The notes: a model not told the origin generated them from the sequence alone. 64,000 nucleotides of DNA from Candidatus Methanomethylophilaceae archaeon (GCA_944320495.1 CALUHR010000008.1:42249-106248), one strand, 5' to 3'; shown: positions 1-10,373, counted from the stretch's first letter. A program made the numbers and translations.

Positions 1-1329
1 CACCGCGGATATGGAGAGTCCGACCGAGTCCAGCAGGTCGTTGCCCCCGGTCATGATCAGGACCGCACCGATGAGGATGGTCAGGACGAACATCACGAAC
101 ACCATGAGCGCCGAACGGATCACGCTGTCCTCGACCACGCGGCCGTCGACCTTCACGGAGTAGACGGAGTTGGTGTGGACCAGGGTGCTGAATCCTGCCC
201 TGATGTACTCGTAGATGATCCTCAGCCTCCCGATCTTGATTCCTCCGCTGGTGGAGCTGGTGGACGCTCCGATTACGACGACGATCATCAGGAAGATGGT
301 GCACTGGGCCGGCCAGAGGGTGTAGTCCTCGACGTAGAATCCCGTGGACGTCCCGAGGGACACCGTGGTGAACAGGACGTCCTTGAAGACCTCGTAGAGG
401 CTCCTGGCGTCGGTAGGCTTGCCGGAGACGATCATGTCCTGGAGCATCAGCAGGAAGATGACCACCGTGATGACCCCGAACCACACGATCATGGCACGGT
501 ACTCGGAGTTGCCACGGTAGACGCCGCGCTCCCTCCTGGCTATGGCGCGGTAGTGGAGGTAGAAGTTCGTTCCTCCGAGGAACATGAAGGCGATGGTGAC
601 CCATTGGACGGCGTCCGAGTAGATCATCAGGCTGCTGTTGAACATGAACAGGCCACCGGTCGAGATGGTGGAGAACATGAGGCACATGGCCTCGATGGTA
701 GGCACCTGCAGGATCACGAGGAAGATGAAGTTCAGGGCGCTCAGCAGCATGTAGATCATGATGAACGAGCGGGCGACGTCCCTCATCTTATGGGAGTAGT
801 CCGAGGACTCGTACCCGGCCAGCTCGTTGTAGAACAGTCCGCGGCCGTGGCCCACCTTCGGCAAGAAGTAAAGGAAGATCAGGACGACGGCGATACCTCC
901 GATCCACTGGGTCATGGACCTCCAGATCAGGAGACTGGTGCTCTGCTCGCTCAGGTCGCCGATGACGGTGAGCCCGGTGGTGGTGATGCCGCTGACCGAC
1001 TCGAAGATCGCGTCAATGGGGTCTATCCCCGACATGATGTAAGGGATGGTGCCGATGGCGAACATCACCAGCCAGGAGAGCCCAACCAGCAGCAGTCCGT
1101 TCACGAAGCGGAACGTGCGGTACTGGGTGAACATGAGGTACTGGAAGGATCCGAGGGCCAGAAGAAACGGGATCGGGGCAAGGAAGGGCATAGCGTCCTC
1201 GCCGAAGTACAGGGCGAAGGCGGCCGGCACCAGCAGCACCAGGCCGAAGATTACCTCCACCAGGCCGAGGACGTTGACCGTCGTCCCCTCCCAACGGATG
1301 CAGCGCTTGCGAAAATCCTTCCACTTCAA
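1..1329 (-). CDS. trkH: TrkH/KtrB-type potassium channel subunit (3' end outside window)
   Basis: Membrane pore subunit of a Trk/Ktr potassium uptake system. The minus-strand frame reads as successive hydrophobic helices with selectivity-filter-like loops, including SGITTTGLTV, the first filter, and later STGGLF and GTSTGFY segments. The likely start is TTG at 1329, four bases after the trkA stop, with GGAG about 10 nt upstream inside trkA. The gene therefore follows trkA in one operon, and TrkA would gate this pore through its nucleotide-binding RCK domains. The C-terminus lies beyond base 1, so the entry is partial. No CGA codon was noticed in the visible part. Confidence 0.88.
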   Translation of the reverse strand, partial: MKWKDFRKRCIRWEGTTVNVLGLVEVIFGLVLLVPAAFALYFGEDAMPFLAPIPFLLALGSFQYLMFTQYRTFRFVNGLLLVGLSWLVMFAIGTIPYIMSGIDPIDAIFESVSGITTTGLTVIGDLSEQSTSLLIWRSMTQWIGGIAVVLIFLYFLPKVGHGRGLFYNELAGYESSDYSHKMRDVARSFIMIYMLLSALNFIFLVILQVPTIEAMCLMFSTISTGGLFMFNSSLMIYSDAVQWVTIAFMFLGGTNFYLHYRAIARRERGVYRGNSEYRAMIVWFGVITVVIFLLMLQDMIVSGKPTDARSLYEVFKDVLFTTVSLGTSTGFYVEDYTLWPAQCTIFLMIVVVIGASTSSTSGGIKIGRLRIIYEYIRAGFSTLVHTNSVYSVKVDGRVVEDSVIRSALMVFVMFVLTILIGAVLIMTGGNDLLDSVGLSISAV

Positions 1330-1333
1330 CCGA

Positions 1334-2686
1334 TCACATCTCCGGCAGGACTCCCTTGCCGAAGATCCTCACGACCTCCGACTCCATCTTCGCGTTCGAG
1401 AATAGAATGACCGAGTCACCGTCCTCCATCCTGGTGTCCAGCACCGGGTACAGGATCTCGCCTTGGCGCTCGATGGCCACGAGACGGAGCCCCTCGGGCA
1501 TGTTCAGGTCCCCGACGAAGCGGTTCAGCAGCTTGGAGCCCGAGTCGACGACATGGGTGAAGAACATCCAGTCGCTGCTCTGCATCCTGGCTATGGCCAG
1601 CTCGTCGGAGACGAGGCATTTGATGATCTCGTTGGACACGACCTGGTTGAAGCCGATGATGGTCTGCAGGCCGGTGTAGCGGAAGATGTCCTCGTACTCG
1701 CGCATGAAATACCGAGAGATGACCTTGCGCGCGTTGTGCCTGCCGGCGGACATGCACATGAGGAGGTTCGTCTCGTCCCTCGACGAGGTCGAGACGGTGG
1801 CATCCACGCGGAACACGTTCTCGTCCGCCTGGATGTTCGGGTCGGTGTAGTCGGCGTTGATGATGGCGACGCCGCTGAGCGCCCTGGAGAGGGCGATGCA
1901 GCGGGCCGGGTCGCGCTCGATGATCTTGATGTATCTCTTTACGGGATCGTCGGAGAGCATCTTGGCGAGGTTTAATCCGACGATGGAGCCTCCGAGGATG
2001 CAGACCTCCCTGGTGACGTCCTCGACACCGACCATCTCGTTGAACTGGGAGATTGCCTCGTCGCTCCCGAACACGCACAGGCGGTCGCCGGGATGGACCT
2101 CCATCGTCTCCGGGGATGTGAACACATCGTCGTCGCGATAGATGGCGAAAACGGTGCATCCTGGCGGTATGGGGAGGTGCATGACGACACGTCCCACGAT
2201 GGGCTTCTGTCCCTGGACGGAGAACACGGCGATGCTCACGCCCATGCTCCTGATGCTCTCGTACTCGACGACGTTCTCGAGGACGCTGAGCCTGTACATC
2301 TTCTCCGCGGTCGTCAGGTCGGGGGATATGATGTAGTCGATGCCCTCCACGCCGTCGGACGCGGTGTCGACCATGAAGTCGGGGTTGTGGATGGTGGCCA
2401 CGGTCTTGATGTCGGGCTTGATCCTCTTGGCCATCATGCAGACGAATAGGTTCTCCGAGTCTGAGCTCAGCGTCGAGACTATGACCTCGGCGCCATGGCT
2501 CTCTATGGCGTATCTGAGGATGCGCGGATTCGTACCGTCCTCCCTCAGGACGGCGACGTTGAGGCGGCCCTTCAGGGTCTCCGTCACGGATTCGTCCTTC
2601 TCGATGACGAGGACGTCGTGAACGTCGGAGACCGTCTCGGCGGAGACGAATCCGACGTTCCCCGCCCCGACTATGATGACCTTCAT
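1334..2686 (-). CDS. trkA: TrkA potassium uptake regulator, two RCK modules
   Basis: Cytosolic gating subunit of the potassium transporter. At 450 aa it has the size of a double-module TrkA. The N-terminus MKVIIVGAGNVGF is the glycine-rich NAD-binding motif of an RCK_N domain, and a second RCK_N starts near residue 230 with EVCILGGSIVG. Each RCK_N is followed by an RCK_C domain; the segment with PPGCTVFAIYRDD is typical. It ends in TGA and trkH starts just downstream on the same strand. The gene is divergent from hisD across 140 bases. Function by family; the sequence motifs are clear. Confidence 0.93.
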   Translation of the reverse strand: MKVIIVGAGNVGFVSAETVSDVHDVLVIEKDESVTETLKGRLNVAVLREDGTNPRILRYAIESHGAEVIVSTLSSDSENLFVCMMAKRIKPDIKTVATIHNPDFMVDTASDGVEGIDYIISPDLTTAEKMYRLSVLENVVEYESIRSMGVSIAVFSVQGQKPIVGRVVMHLPIPPGCTVFAIYRDDDVFTSPETMEVHPGDRLCVFGSDEAISQFNEMVGVEDVTREVCILGGSIVGLNLAKMLSDDPVKRYIKIIERDPARCIALSRALSGVAIINADYTDPNIQADENVFRVDATVSTSSRDETNLLMCMSAGRHNARKVISRYFMREYEDIFRYTGLQTIIGFNQVVSNEIIKCLVSDELAIARMQSSDWMFFTHVVDSGSKLLNRFVGDLNMPEGLRLVAIERQGEILYPVLDTRMEDGDSVILFSNAKMESEVVRIFGKGVLPEM

Positions 2687-2762
2687 CCGCTGGGACTACG
2701 CCTACGGGAACTATAACACTTTTCGGTCGGTCGGGAGGGGTCATCCAGCCCCCTCTCCCTTC

Positions 2763-2770
2763 CATATATA
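2763..2770 (+). promoter_or_regulatory. Candidate TATA box for hisD-ppk1-ppx
   Basis: CATATATA-type AT run in the 140-base divergent spacer between trkA and hisD, about 57 bases before the hisD ATG. It implies a short leader of roughly 30 nt if transcription starts about 26 bases downstream. Position and composition only. Confidence 0.45.
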
Positions 2771-2826
2771 GGATATGGAGTTTCCGACCGAATCATATTA
2801 ACATTGAGATTCGCATCCGTCGCCTC

Positions 2827-4083
2827 ATGTGGCAGCAAGTCAACGAGGACTTCTGGAAGGAGAACCGCGAATCCAAGGTCGGACAGGTCGAGGACACCGT
2901 CCGCGAGATCGTCGAAAACGTCAGGCAGAACGGCGACAAGGCCCTCAGGGAGCTGGCGAAGAAGTTCGACAAGGTCGACCTGGGTGAGATCGCGGTGACC
3001 CGCGAAGAGATCGAGGCCGCCTACGAGCAGGTGAAGCCCGAACTCGTGGAGGAGCTCGAGAACGCTGCATTCAACATCGAGAGGTTCCACAGGATGCAGA
3101 TGCCCGCAGGCCTCTGGCTCACCGAGGTCGAGCCCGGCATCACCCTCGGGGTCAAGTCCACCCCCCTCGAGAGGGTCGGATGCTACATCCCCGGAGGGCG
3201 CGCGTCCTATCCCAGCACCGTGCTCATGACCGCCATCCCCGCCAAGGTCGCGGGCGTCGACGAGGTCATCATGTGCACCCCCGCACCGATCAACCCCCTC
3301 ACCCTCGTGGCCGCCGACATCGCCGGCGTCGACGAGATCTACAAGTCCGGAGGCGCCCAGGCCATCGCCGCCATGGCCCTCGGTACCGAGAGCATCGAGC
3401 CCGTTCAGAAGATCGTCGGGCCCGGCAACGTGTTCGTCACCGGCGCCAAGATGATGCTCCGCAACACCGTCGACATCGACTTCCCCGCCGGCCCCTCCGA
3501 GATCGGCGTCCTCGCAGACGAGACCGCCGTGCCCGAGTACGTGGCCTCCGACCTCATCGCCCAGGCGGAGCACGACCCGTCCTCCGCCAGCCTGCTGGTC
3601 ACCAGCGACCCCGACCTCCCCGACAGGATCTGGGAGATCATGGAGGGCATGATCGAGAAGGCCCCCAGGAGGGAGATCATCGAGAAGGCCATGAACAACT
3701 CCGGCTACATCATCGCCGAGGACATGGACCTCGCCATCGAGATCATGAACGGCATCGCCCCCGAGCACCTGTCCATCCAGGTCCGCGACCCGCTGGACGT
3801 CCTCGGCAAGGTCAGGAACGGCGGTTCCATCTTCGTCGGACCCTACACCCCGGTCGCCGCCGGCGACTACGCATCCGGGACCAACCACGTCCTGCCCACG
3901 TCCGGCCACGCCGCAACCTGCTCCGGCCTGAACGTCCACCACTTCATGAAGACCTCCACCGTCCAGATGCTCTCCAAGGAGGGGCTGGCCGTTCTCGCGC
4001 CGACCATCGAGACCCTGGCCACCGCTGAGGGCCTGCACGCCCACTGCGAATCGGTCAAGATCAGGAAGCCGGAGGAGGAGTGA
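2827..4083 (+). CDS. hisD: Histidinol dehydrogenase
   Basis: NAD-dependent zinc enzyme for the last two oxidations of histidine biosynthesis (histidinol to histidine). The 418 aa length is normal. Family landmarks are visible: ERVGCYIPGG near residue 115, GGAQAIAAMA near 180, the KIVGPGN segment near 197, the zinc/active-site region with EHLSI near 315, and SGTNHVLPT near 355. It is a lone his gene here, first in a tight run with ppk1, whose start is four bases after the hisD TGA. No CGA among its arginine codons. Confidence 0.96.
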   Translation: MWQQVNEDFWKENRESKVGQVEDTVREIVENVRQNGDKALRELAKKFDKVDLGEIAVTREEIEAAYEQVKPELVEELENAAFNIERFHRMQMPAGLWLTEVEPGITLGVKSTPLERVGCYIPGGRASYPSTVLMTAIPAKVAGVDEVIMCTPAPINPLTLVAADIAGVDEIYKSGGAQAIAAMALGTESIEPVQKIVGPGNVFVTGAKMMLRNTVDIDFPAGPSEIGVLADETAVPEYVASDLIAQAEHDPSSASLLVTSDPDLPDRIWEIMEGMIEKAPRREIIEKAMNNSGYIIAEDMDLAIEIMNGIAPEHLSIQVRDPLDVLGKVRNGGSIFVGPYTPVAAGDYASGTNHVLPTSGHAATCSGLNVHHFMKTSTVQMLSKEGLAVLAPTIETLATAEGLHAHCESVKIRKPEEE

Positions 4084-4087
4084 TCCC

Positions 4088-6190
4088 ATGGCGGGCCGCA
4101 CCACGAAGAGGGCCCCCGCGGACGAGACCCCTGCGGCCCCCGATCTCTACGACTCCAAGTACTACATCAACAGGGAGCTGTCGTGGCTCGAGTTCAACAG
4201 GAGGTGCCTCGAGGAGGCCAAGGACGCCTCCAACCCCCTGCTGGAGAGGGTGAAGTTCCTGGCGATATGCTACGGGAACCTGGACGAGTTCTACATGATC
4301 CGCGTCCCCGGGATCATCGCCAAGACCCCCATACCCGGACCGGACTACCTAACGATCAACTACAACACCCTGATGCAGCAGGTCTCCGAGACCGTGCAGA
4401 AGCTCGTCTTCGAGTACTCCGACTGCTGGAACGGGATCAAGACGGAGCTCGCCGAGGCGGGCATCGTCATCAGCAAGGTGGAGCAGCTCTCGCCCGACCA
4501 GCAGGCCTGGGTGGCCGGGTTCTACAAGCAGAGGGTCCACCCCCTGCTGACCCCGCTGGCACTGGACGTGAGCCACCCGTTCCCGTTCATCTCCAACAAC
4601 TCGCTGAACATCGCGGTGAGGATGTACGACAAGAACCACGAACAGCTGTTCGCCCGTGTCAAGGTCCCCGTCGGCGTCCTCCCCAGGTTCGTGCGGGTCC
4701 CCTCCACAAAGGGCGAGCAGTACGTCCTCCTGGAGGACATCCTGGAGAACCACATCTCCTCGCTGTTCCCCGGCCTCGACGTGGTGGGTGCGTACATGTT
4801 CCGCGTCACACGCAACGCGGATGTGAAGGTCACGATCGACGAGGCCTGCGACTTCATGACCGCGGTCGAGGAGTCCCTCGAGGACAGGGACATCGGGTTC
4901 CCCGTCAGGATGGCCGTCGAGCGCACCATGCCGCCGGAGATGGTCAAACTGTTCGCCAGGAACCTGAAGCTCAGCGACCTCCAGGTCCACAGGACCGACG
5001 CCATCAGCCTCGGGGACCTGTGGGAGCTCGTGGGCCTGGACTATCCGAAGATGAAGGACAAGCCCTTCGAGCCCTACACCCCGCCGGAGCTGGCCGAGGG
5101 GATGGACATATTCGAGTCCATCAAGGACAGGGACTGGATCCTGTTCCACCCCTACGAATCGTTCCAGACCATCGTCCGCTTCATCACCACATCCGCCGAG
5201 GACCTAAACGTCCAGAGCATCAAGATCTGCCTGTACAGGATCGGCAAGGACCCGTCCCTGGTGAAGGCGCTGATGCGCGCCAAGGAGAACGGCAAGACGG
5301 TCTCGGTCCTGATGGAGCTCCGCGCCAAGTTCGACGAGAGCAACAACATCCTGTGGGCCAGGGAGATGGAGAAGATCGGCGTGCACGTGGTCTACGGTCC
5401 GGTGAACCTGAAGGTCCACTCCAAGCTCCTCCAGGTCGTCCGCCTCGAGGGGGAGAAGCTCGTCCGCTACACGCACATGAGCTCGGGCAACTACAACTCG
5501 TCCACCGCCAAGCAGTACGGGGACATCTCGTTCCTGACCGCCAACCCGGAGATCGGGGAGGACGTGGGGGAGCTGTTCAACGCCCTGACCGGATACTTCG
5601 GACCCAGGATGTACACGCATCTGCTGGTGGCTCCGCTGACACTTAAGAGCTCCCTGATCGAGAAGATCGAGCGCGAGATAGAGGTGTGCAGGACCACCGG
5701 AAGCGGGTACATCGCCATGAAGGCGAACGGGCTGATCGACTCGGACATCATCGCCGCGCTCTACAAGGCGTCCAACGCCGGCGTCCGCATCGACCTCAAC
5801 ATCCGCGGACTCTGCTGCCTACGCCCGGGGATCCCCGGTGTCTCGGAGAACATCAGGGTCACCAGCATCGTGGACAGGTTCCTCGAGCACTCGAGGATCT
5901 ACTACTTCGAGAACGGCGGCCATCCGGAGATGTACATGGGATCATCGGACATGATGCCCAGGAACCTACTGGCCAGGGTGGAGGTGCTGTTCCCCGTGCT
6001 GGACCAGGACATGCTCGCCCACATAAGGGACGACATCCTGAGGATCCATCTCAGCGACAACGTGAAGGCACGCGAGCTTCTGCCCGACGGCACCTACAGG
6101 CTCGTCCAGAGGCCGGAGGGCGAGAAGAGGATGAGATCCCAGAAGTGGTTCCTCGACCACAGGGGATGCTGGCATGGAACAGAGGACTGA
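4088..6190 (+). CDS. ppk1: Polyphosphate kinase 1
   Basis: Reversible synthesis of inorganic polyphosphate from ATP. It is 700 aa, the usual size for PPK1, with all regions: N domain (INRELSWLEFN), head domain, and two C-terminal phospholipase-D-like domains. The autophosphorylated histidine lies in LKVHSKLLQ (about residue 445) and the second conserved histidine in FLEHSRIYYF. It starts four bases after hisD and its end overlaps the ppx start by 17 bases, so the two polyphosphate genes are translationally linked. About forty arginine codons were read without a single CGA. Confidence 0.97.
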   Translation: MAGRTTKRAPADETPAAPDLYDSKYYINRELSWLEFNRRCLEEAKDASNPLLERVKFLAICYGNLDEFYMIRVPGIIAKTPIPGPDYLTINYNTLMQQVSETVQKLVFEYSDCWNGIKTELAEAGIVISKVEQLSPDQQAWVAGFYKQRVHPLLTPLALDVSHPFPFISNNSLNIAVRMYDKNHEQLFARVKVPVGVLPRFVRVPSTKGEQYVLLEDILENHISSLFPGLDVVGAYMFRVTRNADVKVTIDEACDFMTAVEESLEDRDIGFPVRMAVERTMPPEMVKLFARNLKLSDLQVHRTDAISLGDLWELVGLDYPKMKDKPFEPYTPPELAEGMDIFESIKDRDWILFHPYESFQTIVRFITTSAEDLNVQSIKICLYRIGKDPSLVKALMRAKENGKTVSVLMELRAKFDESNNILWAREMEKIGVHVVYGPVNLKVHSKLLQVVRLEGEKLVRYTHMSSGNYNSSTAKQYGDISFLTANPEIGEDVGELFNALTGYFGPRMYTHLLVAPLTLKSSLIEKIEREIEVCRTTGSGYIAMKANGLIDSDIIAALYKASNAGVRIDLNIRGLCCLRPGIPGVSENIRVTSIVDRFLEHSRIYYFENGGHPEMYMGSSDMMPRNLLARVEVLFPVLDQDMLAHIRDDILRIHLSDNVKARELLPDGTYRLVQRPEGEKRMRSQKWFLDHRGCWHGTED

Positions 6191-7748
6191 CACCGAGACC
6201 GTAGGCTTCATCGACGTCGGCACCAACTCCATCCATCTGCTGGTGGTCAGGTTCTATCCTGACACCTCCGGGACGCCCATATTCCAGGACAAGGAGTCCG
6301 TGAGGCTGGGCAAGAGCCTGTACAGCACCGGGCGCATCACCCCCGAGGCGGTGGAGAAGAGCGCCCTGGTCGTATCGAGGTTCGCCCGGATATCCAGAGG
6401 CCTCGGCGCAGACCGCGTGATCGCGTTCGCGACCTGCGCGGCCAGGGAGGCCGCCAACCGCCAGGAGCTCATCGACGCCGTCTCCAAGGATGTGGAGCTG
6501 AAGGTAATCCCCGGCACCGAGGAGGCCAGGCTGATCGCCCTGGGCGTATTCGGGGACCAGGGGCCGGCTGAGCGCACAGTCGAGATCGACATCGGCGGGG
6601 GCAGCACCGAGGTCATCGTCCGCGAGAAGGGCGAGGACATCTTCCTCGACAGCCTCAGCATGGGCGCGGTCCGCTACAACTACTCCCTCAACATCGACTG
6701 CTCCGGACCCGTGAGCCAGGAGCAGTACTCCATGATACTCCGCACCGTCGACATATCGTCGTACCACGCGGTGAACAAGGTCCGCGCCCTCGGCTTCCGC
6801 AGAGCGGTGGGATCCTCCGGGACGCTCATGTCCATAGCCGACATGTGCGCCGCCCGCAGGGGAGACGGGGACGCCTCGTACTTCACCCGCAAGGAGCTCC
6901 GCTCACTGATGCAGGACCTCTGTCCCATGACCGCCGAGGAGCGCCTCAGGGTCCCGGGCATGGGGAAGACGAGATCGGACATCATCATCCCCGGAGGGGC
7001 GATAGCAGAGGAGCTGATGTCCCTTTTCGGCATATCCAGGATGGACATAAGCCCGGACGGGCTCAAGCAGGGGATGATGCTGGACCATCAGCTCTCCCAC
7101 GGGTACACCGTATTCGGTGCCAGGCAGTCCTCCGTGCGCGCCCTGGCCCACAGGTGCCAGTACGACCGCCGCCATGCCGAGACCGTCGAGCGCAACGCCA
7201 TGTCCCTCTTCGACCAGTCGAGGGAGCTGGGAATGCACGACCTCGGCCCGCAGTGGAGGAGCCTGCTCTCCTGCGCGTGCATACTGCACGACATAGGCGA
7301 GCTAATCAGCTACTCCAACCACAACGTGCTGTCCCAGGTCATCATCGAGAAGGCCGACCTCCAGGGGTTCACCTGCGAGGAGATCGCGGCCATGGGTCTC
7401 ATGGTCAGGTTCCACCACAAGAAGTTCCCCGGCCCGAAGGACTCCCGCCTGGCGGGCATGTCCAGGGAGGACGCCACAGCCGTCAGGGTGTGCGCCATGC
7501 TGCTCAAGATGGCGGACGTCATGGACCGCCACAGGAACAACTCGGTCCGCAGCGCGCGCATGAGGATAGACGGGGGGCGTCTCATCCTATCGCTCTCCGC
7601 CGATGAGGACCCCAGCATGGAGATCTGGAGCCTCGAGCGCATCCGCCCCGACTTCCAGAAGCTCTTCGGTCTGGACCTCGTGCCCGTCTCCGTAGATCCG
7701 ATGACACCCGTCCCGTCTCGGAACGGGGCCGGAACATCCCCGGAATGA
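6174..7748 (+). CDS. ppx: Exopolyphosphatase, Ppx/GppA type with HD domain
   Basis: Hydrolyses terminal phosphates of polyphosphate (or pppGpp). The 524 aa protein has an N-terminal actin-like Ppx/GppA module, with DVGTNSIHLLV near residue 14 and DIGGGSTE near 140. A C-terminal HD-type domain carries the CILHDIGEL motif near residue 366. Its ATG lies inside the end of ppk1, giving a synthesis-degradation pair in one operon. The last residues are low complexity and the stop is TGA. The N-terminal domain is certain; whether the HD domain binds a nucleotide cannot be told from sequence. Confidence 0.93.
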   Translation: MEQRTDTETVGFIDVGTNSIHLLVVRFYPDTSGTPIFQDKESVRLGKSLYSTGRITPEAVEKSALVVSRFARISRGLGADRVIAFATCAAREAANRQELIDAVSKDVELKVIPGTEEARLIALGVFGDQGPAERTVEIDIGGGSTEVIVREKGEDIFLDSLSMGAVRYNYSLNIDCSGPVSQEQYSMILRTVDISSYHAVNKVRALGFRRAVGSSGTLMSIADMCAARRGDGDASYFTRKELRSLMQDLCPMTAEERLRVPGMGKTRSDIIIPGGAIAEELMSLFGISRMDISPDGLKQGMMLDHQLSHGYTVFGARQSSVRALAHRCQYDRRHAETVERNAMSLFDQSRELGMHDLGPQWRSLLSCACILHDIGELISYSNHNVLSQVIIEKADLQGFTCEEIAAMGLMVRFHHKKFPGPKDSRLAGMSREDATAVRVCAMLLKMADVMDRHRNNSVRSARMRIDGGRLILSLSADEDPSMEIWSLERIRPDFQKLFGLDLVPVSVDPMTPVPSRNGAGTSPE

Positions 7749-7903
7749 GCCTCGGACCCGCTCCGGACGGGCGAAAAAGGACAGATTCAAATAATCCAGC
7801 AGGGATAGGGAATCAGAGTGGAAGCCGGTCCCCTTGCATGGAAGAGATTCCAAACCGGCCTCTACTTACCTTCACATCCCGCCTTCATCAGCGGACGTGA
7901 TGG

Positions 7904-9193
7904 ATGGGGGATCTCATGGTGACGGGCACGGCATTCTTCGAAGCGGCCGCCGCCTACAACGATGCACCGGTGAAGAGCGGATTGTGCTCCATATGCAAGG
8001 GCGCCCACAGGCTGTGCGGCAAGGACCGCTGCCCCCTGATGATCAAGTTCTACTCGCAGCAGAAGACCCGGCCGCTCATAGACGCCAAGGACCTGGCCGG
8101 CTCAAGCCCACCGTCCGTCTTCGTGGGACGCTACGGATACCCGAAGGTGGACATCGGACCCCTGGTCCCGCCGGAGTTCGGTGACACCTCCGTAATGGGG
8201 AGACCTGAGATGTGGGTCGGGAAGTCGATAGACGAGATCGTCGACATGCGCTTCCGCCTGGTGAGGGGGAAGTACCGCATCGACGCCACCGACTTCGCGA
8301 AGTACGGGCGCATGGTGGACGCGGTCCAGGAGGTGGCGCTGACCGAGCGCCCCATAGACATAGAGACCACCTTCTCCCAGAAGCCCCGCGGCAGGGTCGT
8401 CCTGGACGATGACATCGAGCCCTTCGGTCCTTCGGCCAGGATGGAGGCCATGTCCATAGGCAACGGGAGGTTCGAGAGGAACCTGGAGAGGTCGTTCTAC
8501 GACACCGACATGCGCGCCGTGGACGCCGTGGTGTCGGCGTACAGGGGAGGGACCCTGATCTCCGAGATCCAGAAGGCCTTCTCTGTTGGAACGATGGGGA
8601 CCGGCAAGCGCAGGCGCTTCGTCCCCACCAGATGGAGCATCACCGCCGTCGACGACATCATAGGCAAGGACCTGCTGAAGACCACCAGGTGGAACCCGAC
8701 CATCGACGACTTCAGGCTCTACCTCTGGGAGGAGCTGGACAACAGGTGGGCCATCCTCCTGATGCCCTGCACCTGGAGGTTCGAGCTCATAGAGGCGTGG
8801 TATCCCAACACCACCTGGAACCCCACCGGGAAGACCATAGACGTCATCCACGACAGCGAGTTCTTCGACGGCAGGACGGAGTACGCCCACATCGGAGGAT
8901 GCTACTACGCGTCAAGGATGGCGGTCAACGAGCTGCTCATTAAAGAGGGGAGGACCGCAGGTGCCGTCATCATGAGGGAGGCCCATCCCGGATACGTTAT
9001 GCCCGTCGGGGTCTGGAACGTCAGGGAGAACGTCCGCGCCGCTCTGAAGACGGAGCCCCTCCATTTCGAGACCTACGACCAGGCGATGACCCGTGTGGAG
9101 CAGATGATGGACATCAAGCGCGACGGATGGATCGCCAACTCCGACGTGATGAGGGACTGGCTCGTCCAGAGGAGGATTGAGGACTATTACCGA
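7904..9193 (+). CDS. nreA: NreA-type DNA repair protein with C-terminal PIP box, ends at CGA
   Basis: Archaeal NreA family protein, known from Haloferax to act with the nucleotide excision pathway through PCNA. The N-terminus has the four-cysteine zinc motif (GLCSICKGAHRLCGKDRC) and the long conserved NreA core follows. Residues 422-429 (9167-9190) are QRRIEDYY, a PCNA-interacting PIP box, which in this family closes the protein. The next codon is CGA at 9191-9193. With CGA as arginine the frame stays open to 10225 and adds about 344 residues of Arg/Pro-rich nonsense across the radical SAM gene. I therefore end it at CGA, giving 429 aa. ATG at 7916 is an alternative start. Confidence 0.9.
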
Positions 9194-9980
9194 CACGACC
9201 CTCGGCGACTTCTCCGGAGAGAGGCTGGAATGGGACGGTCCTTTCCGGATAGTGGAGTGCGGCAGGGCGCTGTCCCCATCCGGGCTGGACGAGATGGACT
9301 ACGCCCTGAACCCCTACGGGGGATGCGAGCACGGCTGCATCTACTGCTACGCCCCGGGACACACCCATTCGGATCTCGCGGGATGGAGGGTCGTCCGCGT
9401 CAAGAGGAACGTGATCGACAGGCTGTCCAGGGAGCTGCCCTTCGCGGACGGTATAATCGGCATAGGCACGGTCACCGATCCGTACCAGGCCGCAGAGGGC
9501 AGGTTCCGCCTGACCAGGGGATGCCTGGAGGTCCTGGCCTCGAGGGGCCGGAGGATCCACATCCACACCAAATCGGACCTCGTCCTCCGCGACATCGACA
9601 TCCTGTCGGGGATGGACTGCGTCGTCGGGATCACGTTCACCGGCGTCGATCCGAGGGTCTCGAAGATGACCGAGCCAGGCGCCCCGCTGCCCGAGGCGAG
9701 GCTCCGGGCGATCACCGGCCTCTTGGACGGCGGGGTGCGGACGTACGCCCTGGTCGCCCCCACCATGTCGACCGCCGAGGGGCACGAGGCGGAGATCATC
9801 GATGCCCTCCGTTCCACGGGGGTCCGCCGCGTATACGTGGAACCCCTCAACCTCAGGCTTGTGGACACCACGCGTCTCGACAGGATGGGCATAACCCCGT
9901 CCCCCAAGGCTGTCGCGGAGATGGCCAGACTCTGCCGCGAGGCTGGCATCCTGGGCATGGGCGTGGTTCGTCGATATTGA
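9177..9980 (+). CDS. Radical SAM protein, SplB-like/COG1533 type
   Basis: Iron-sulfur enzyme that reductively cleaves S-adenosylmethionine; the substrate is unknown. The CX3CX2C motif is in GGCEHGCIYCYA (about residues 49-60), preceded by the family's YALNPY. The start taken is TTG at 9177, inside the PIP box of nreA; a GTG near 9253 is possible. The codons before the TGA read CGT CGA TAT TGA, so CGA (9972-9974) occurs one codon before the end. Overlap with nreA suggests co-transcription. Confidence 0.85.
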   Translation: MRTITDTTLGDFSGERLEWDGPFRIVECGRALSPSGLDEMDYALNPYGGCEHGCIYCYAPGHTHSDLAGWRVVRVKRNVIDRLSRELPFADGIIGIGTVTDPYQAAEGRFRLTRGCLEVLASRGRRIHIHTKSDLVLRDIDILSGMDCVVGITFTGVDPRVSKMTEPGAPLPEARLRAITGLLDGGVRTYALVAPTMSTAEGHEAEIIDALRSTGVRRVYVEPLNLRLVDTTRLDRMGITPSPKAVAEMARLCREAGILGMGVVRRY

Positions 9981-10067
9981 GAACCATTATGAATCGCGAT
10001 CGTTTCAATCAGACATCTGGGAATTGCGCCATTGCCTTCAGATTGCGAGGGTCGGAAGGGTTCCTCG

Positions 10068-10337
10068 ATGGACTGGAGAACGGCGATGGAGTTCGTGGGC
10101 GCCACTTACGAACTGATCATCCTGTGCTTCGCCTATGGTTCCCCGAACCACTCCGCCCAGTGTGCCAGAGGGGATTGGGCTGTTGCACGGCCAGATCTCC
10201 ATGGTCTCCATGTACTACATGTTGAGGACGATCAAACCCTGCTGTTCTTCAAGATCTCTGACCATCTCGGCAGGAATCCGGCCACCGTAAAGATCCCCCG
10301 GTCTCGATATACGGGTGTTTCGCCCCAAGAGGTGTAA
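10068..10337 (+). pseudogene. Possible decayed small gene, unidentified
   Basis: From ATG at 10068 one frame reads MDWRTAMEFVGATYELIILC and then loses coherence. A neighbouring frame carries a helical-looking stretch (GLLHGQISMVSMYY, about 10180-10220), and the first frame looks coding again near 10230-10290. This alternation suggests a frameshifted small protein, perhaps a regulator, but no family is recognised. The rest of 9981-10373 shows nothing else. Confidence 0.25.
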
Positions 10338-10373
10338 GAAGGGAACGACCGACAGATCGCCGCCGGCCAGTTT

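Noticed and set aside
9194..10225. Long C-terminal extension of NreA across the radical SAM gene
   Set aside because: Arg/Pro-rich, overlaps a well-conserved gene in another frame, and starts right after the PIP box; treated as run-on past CGA.
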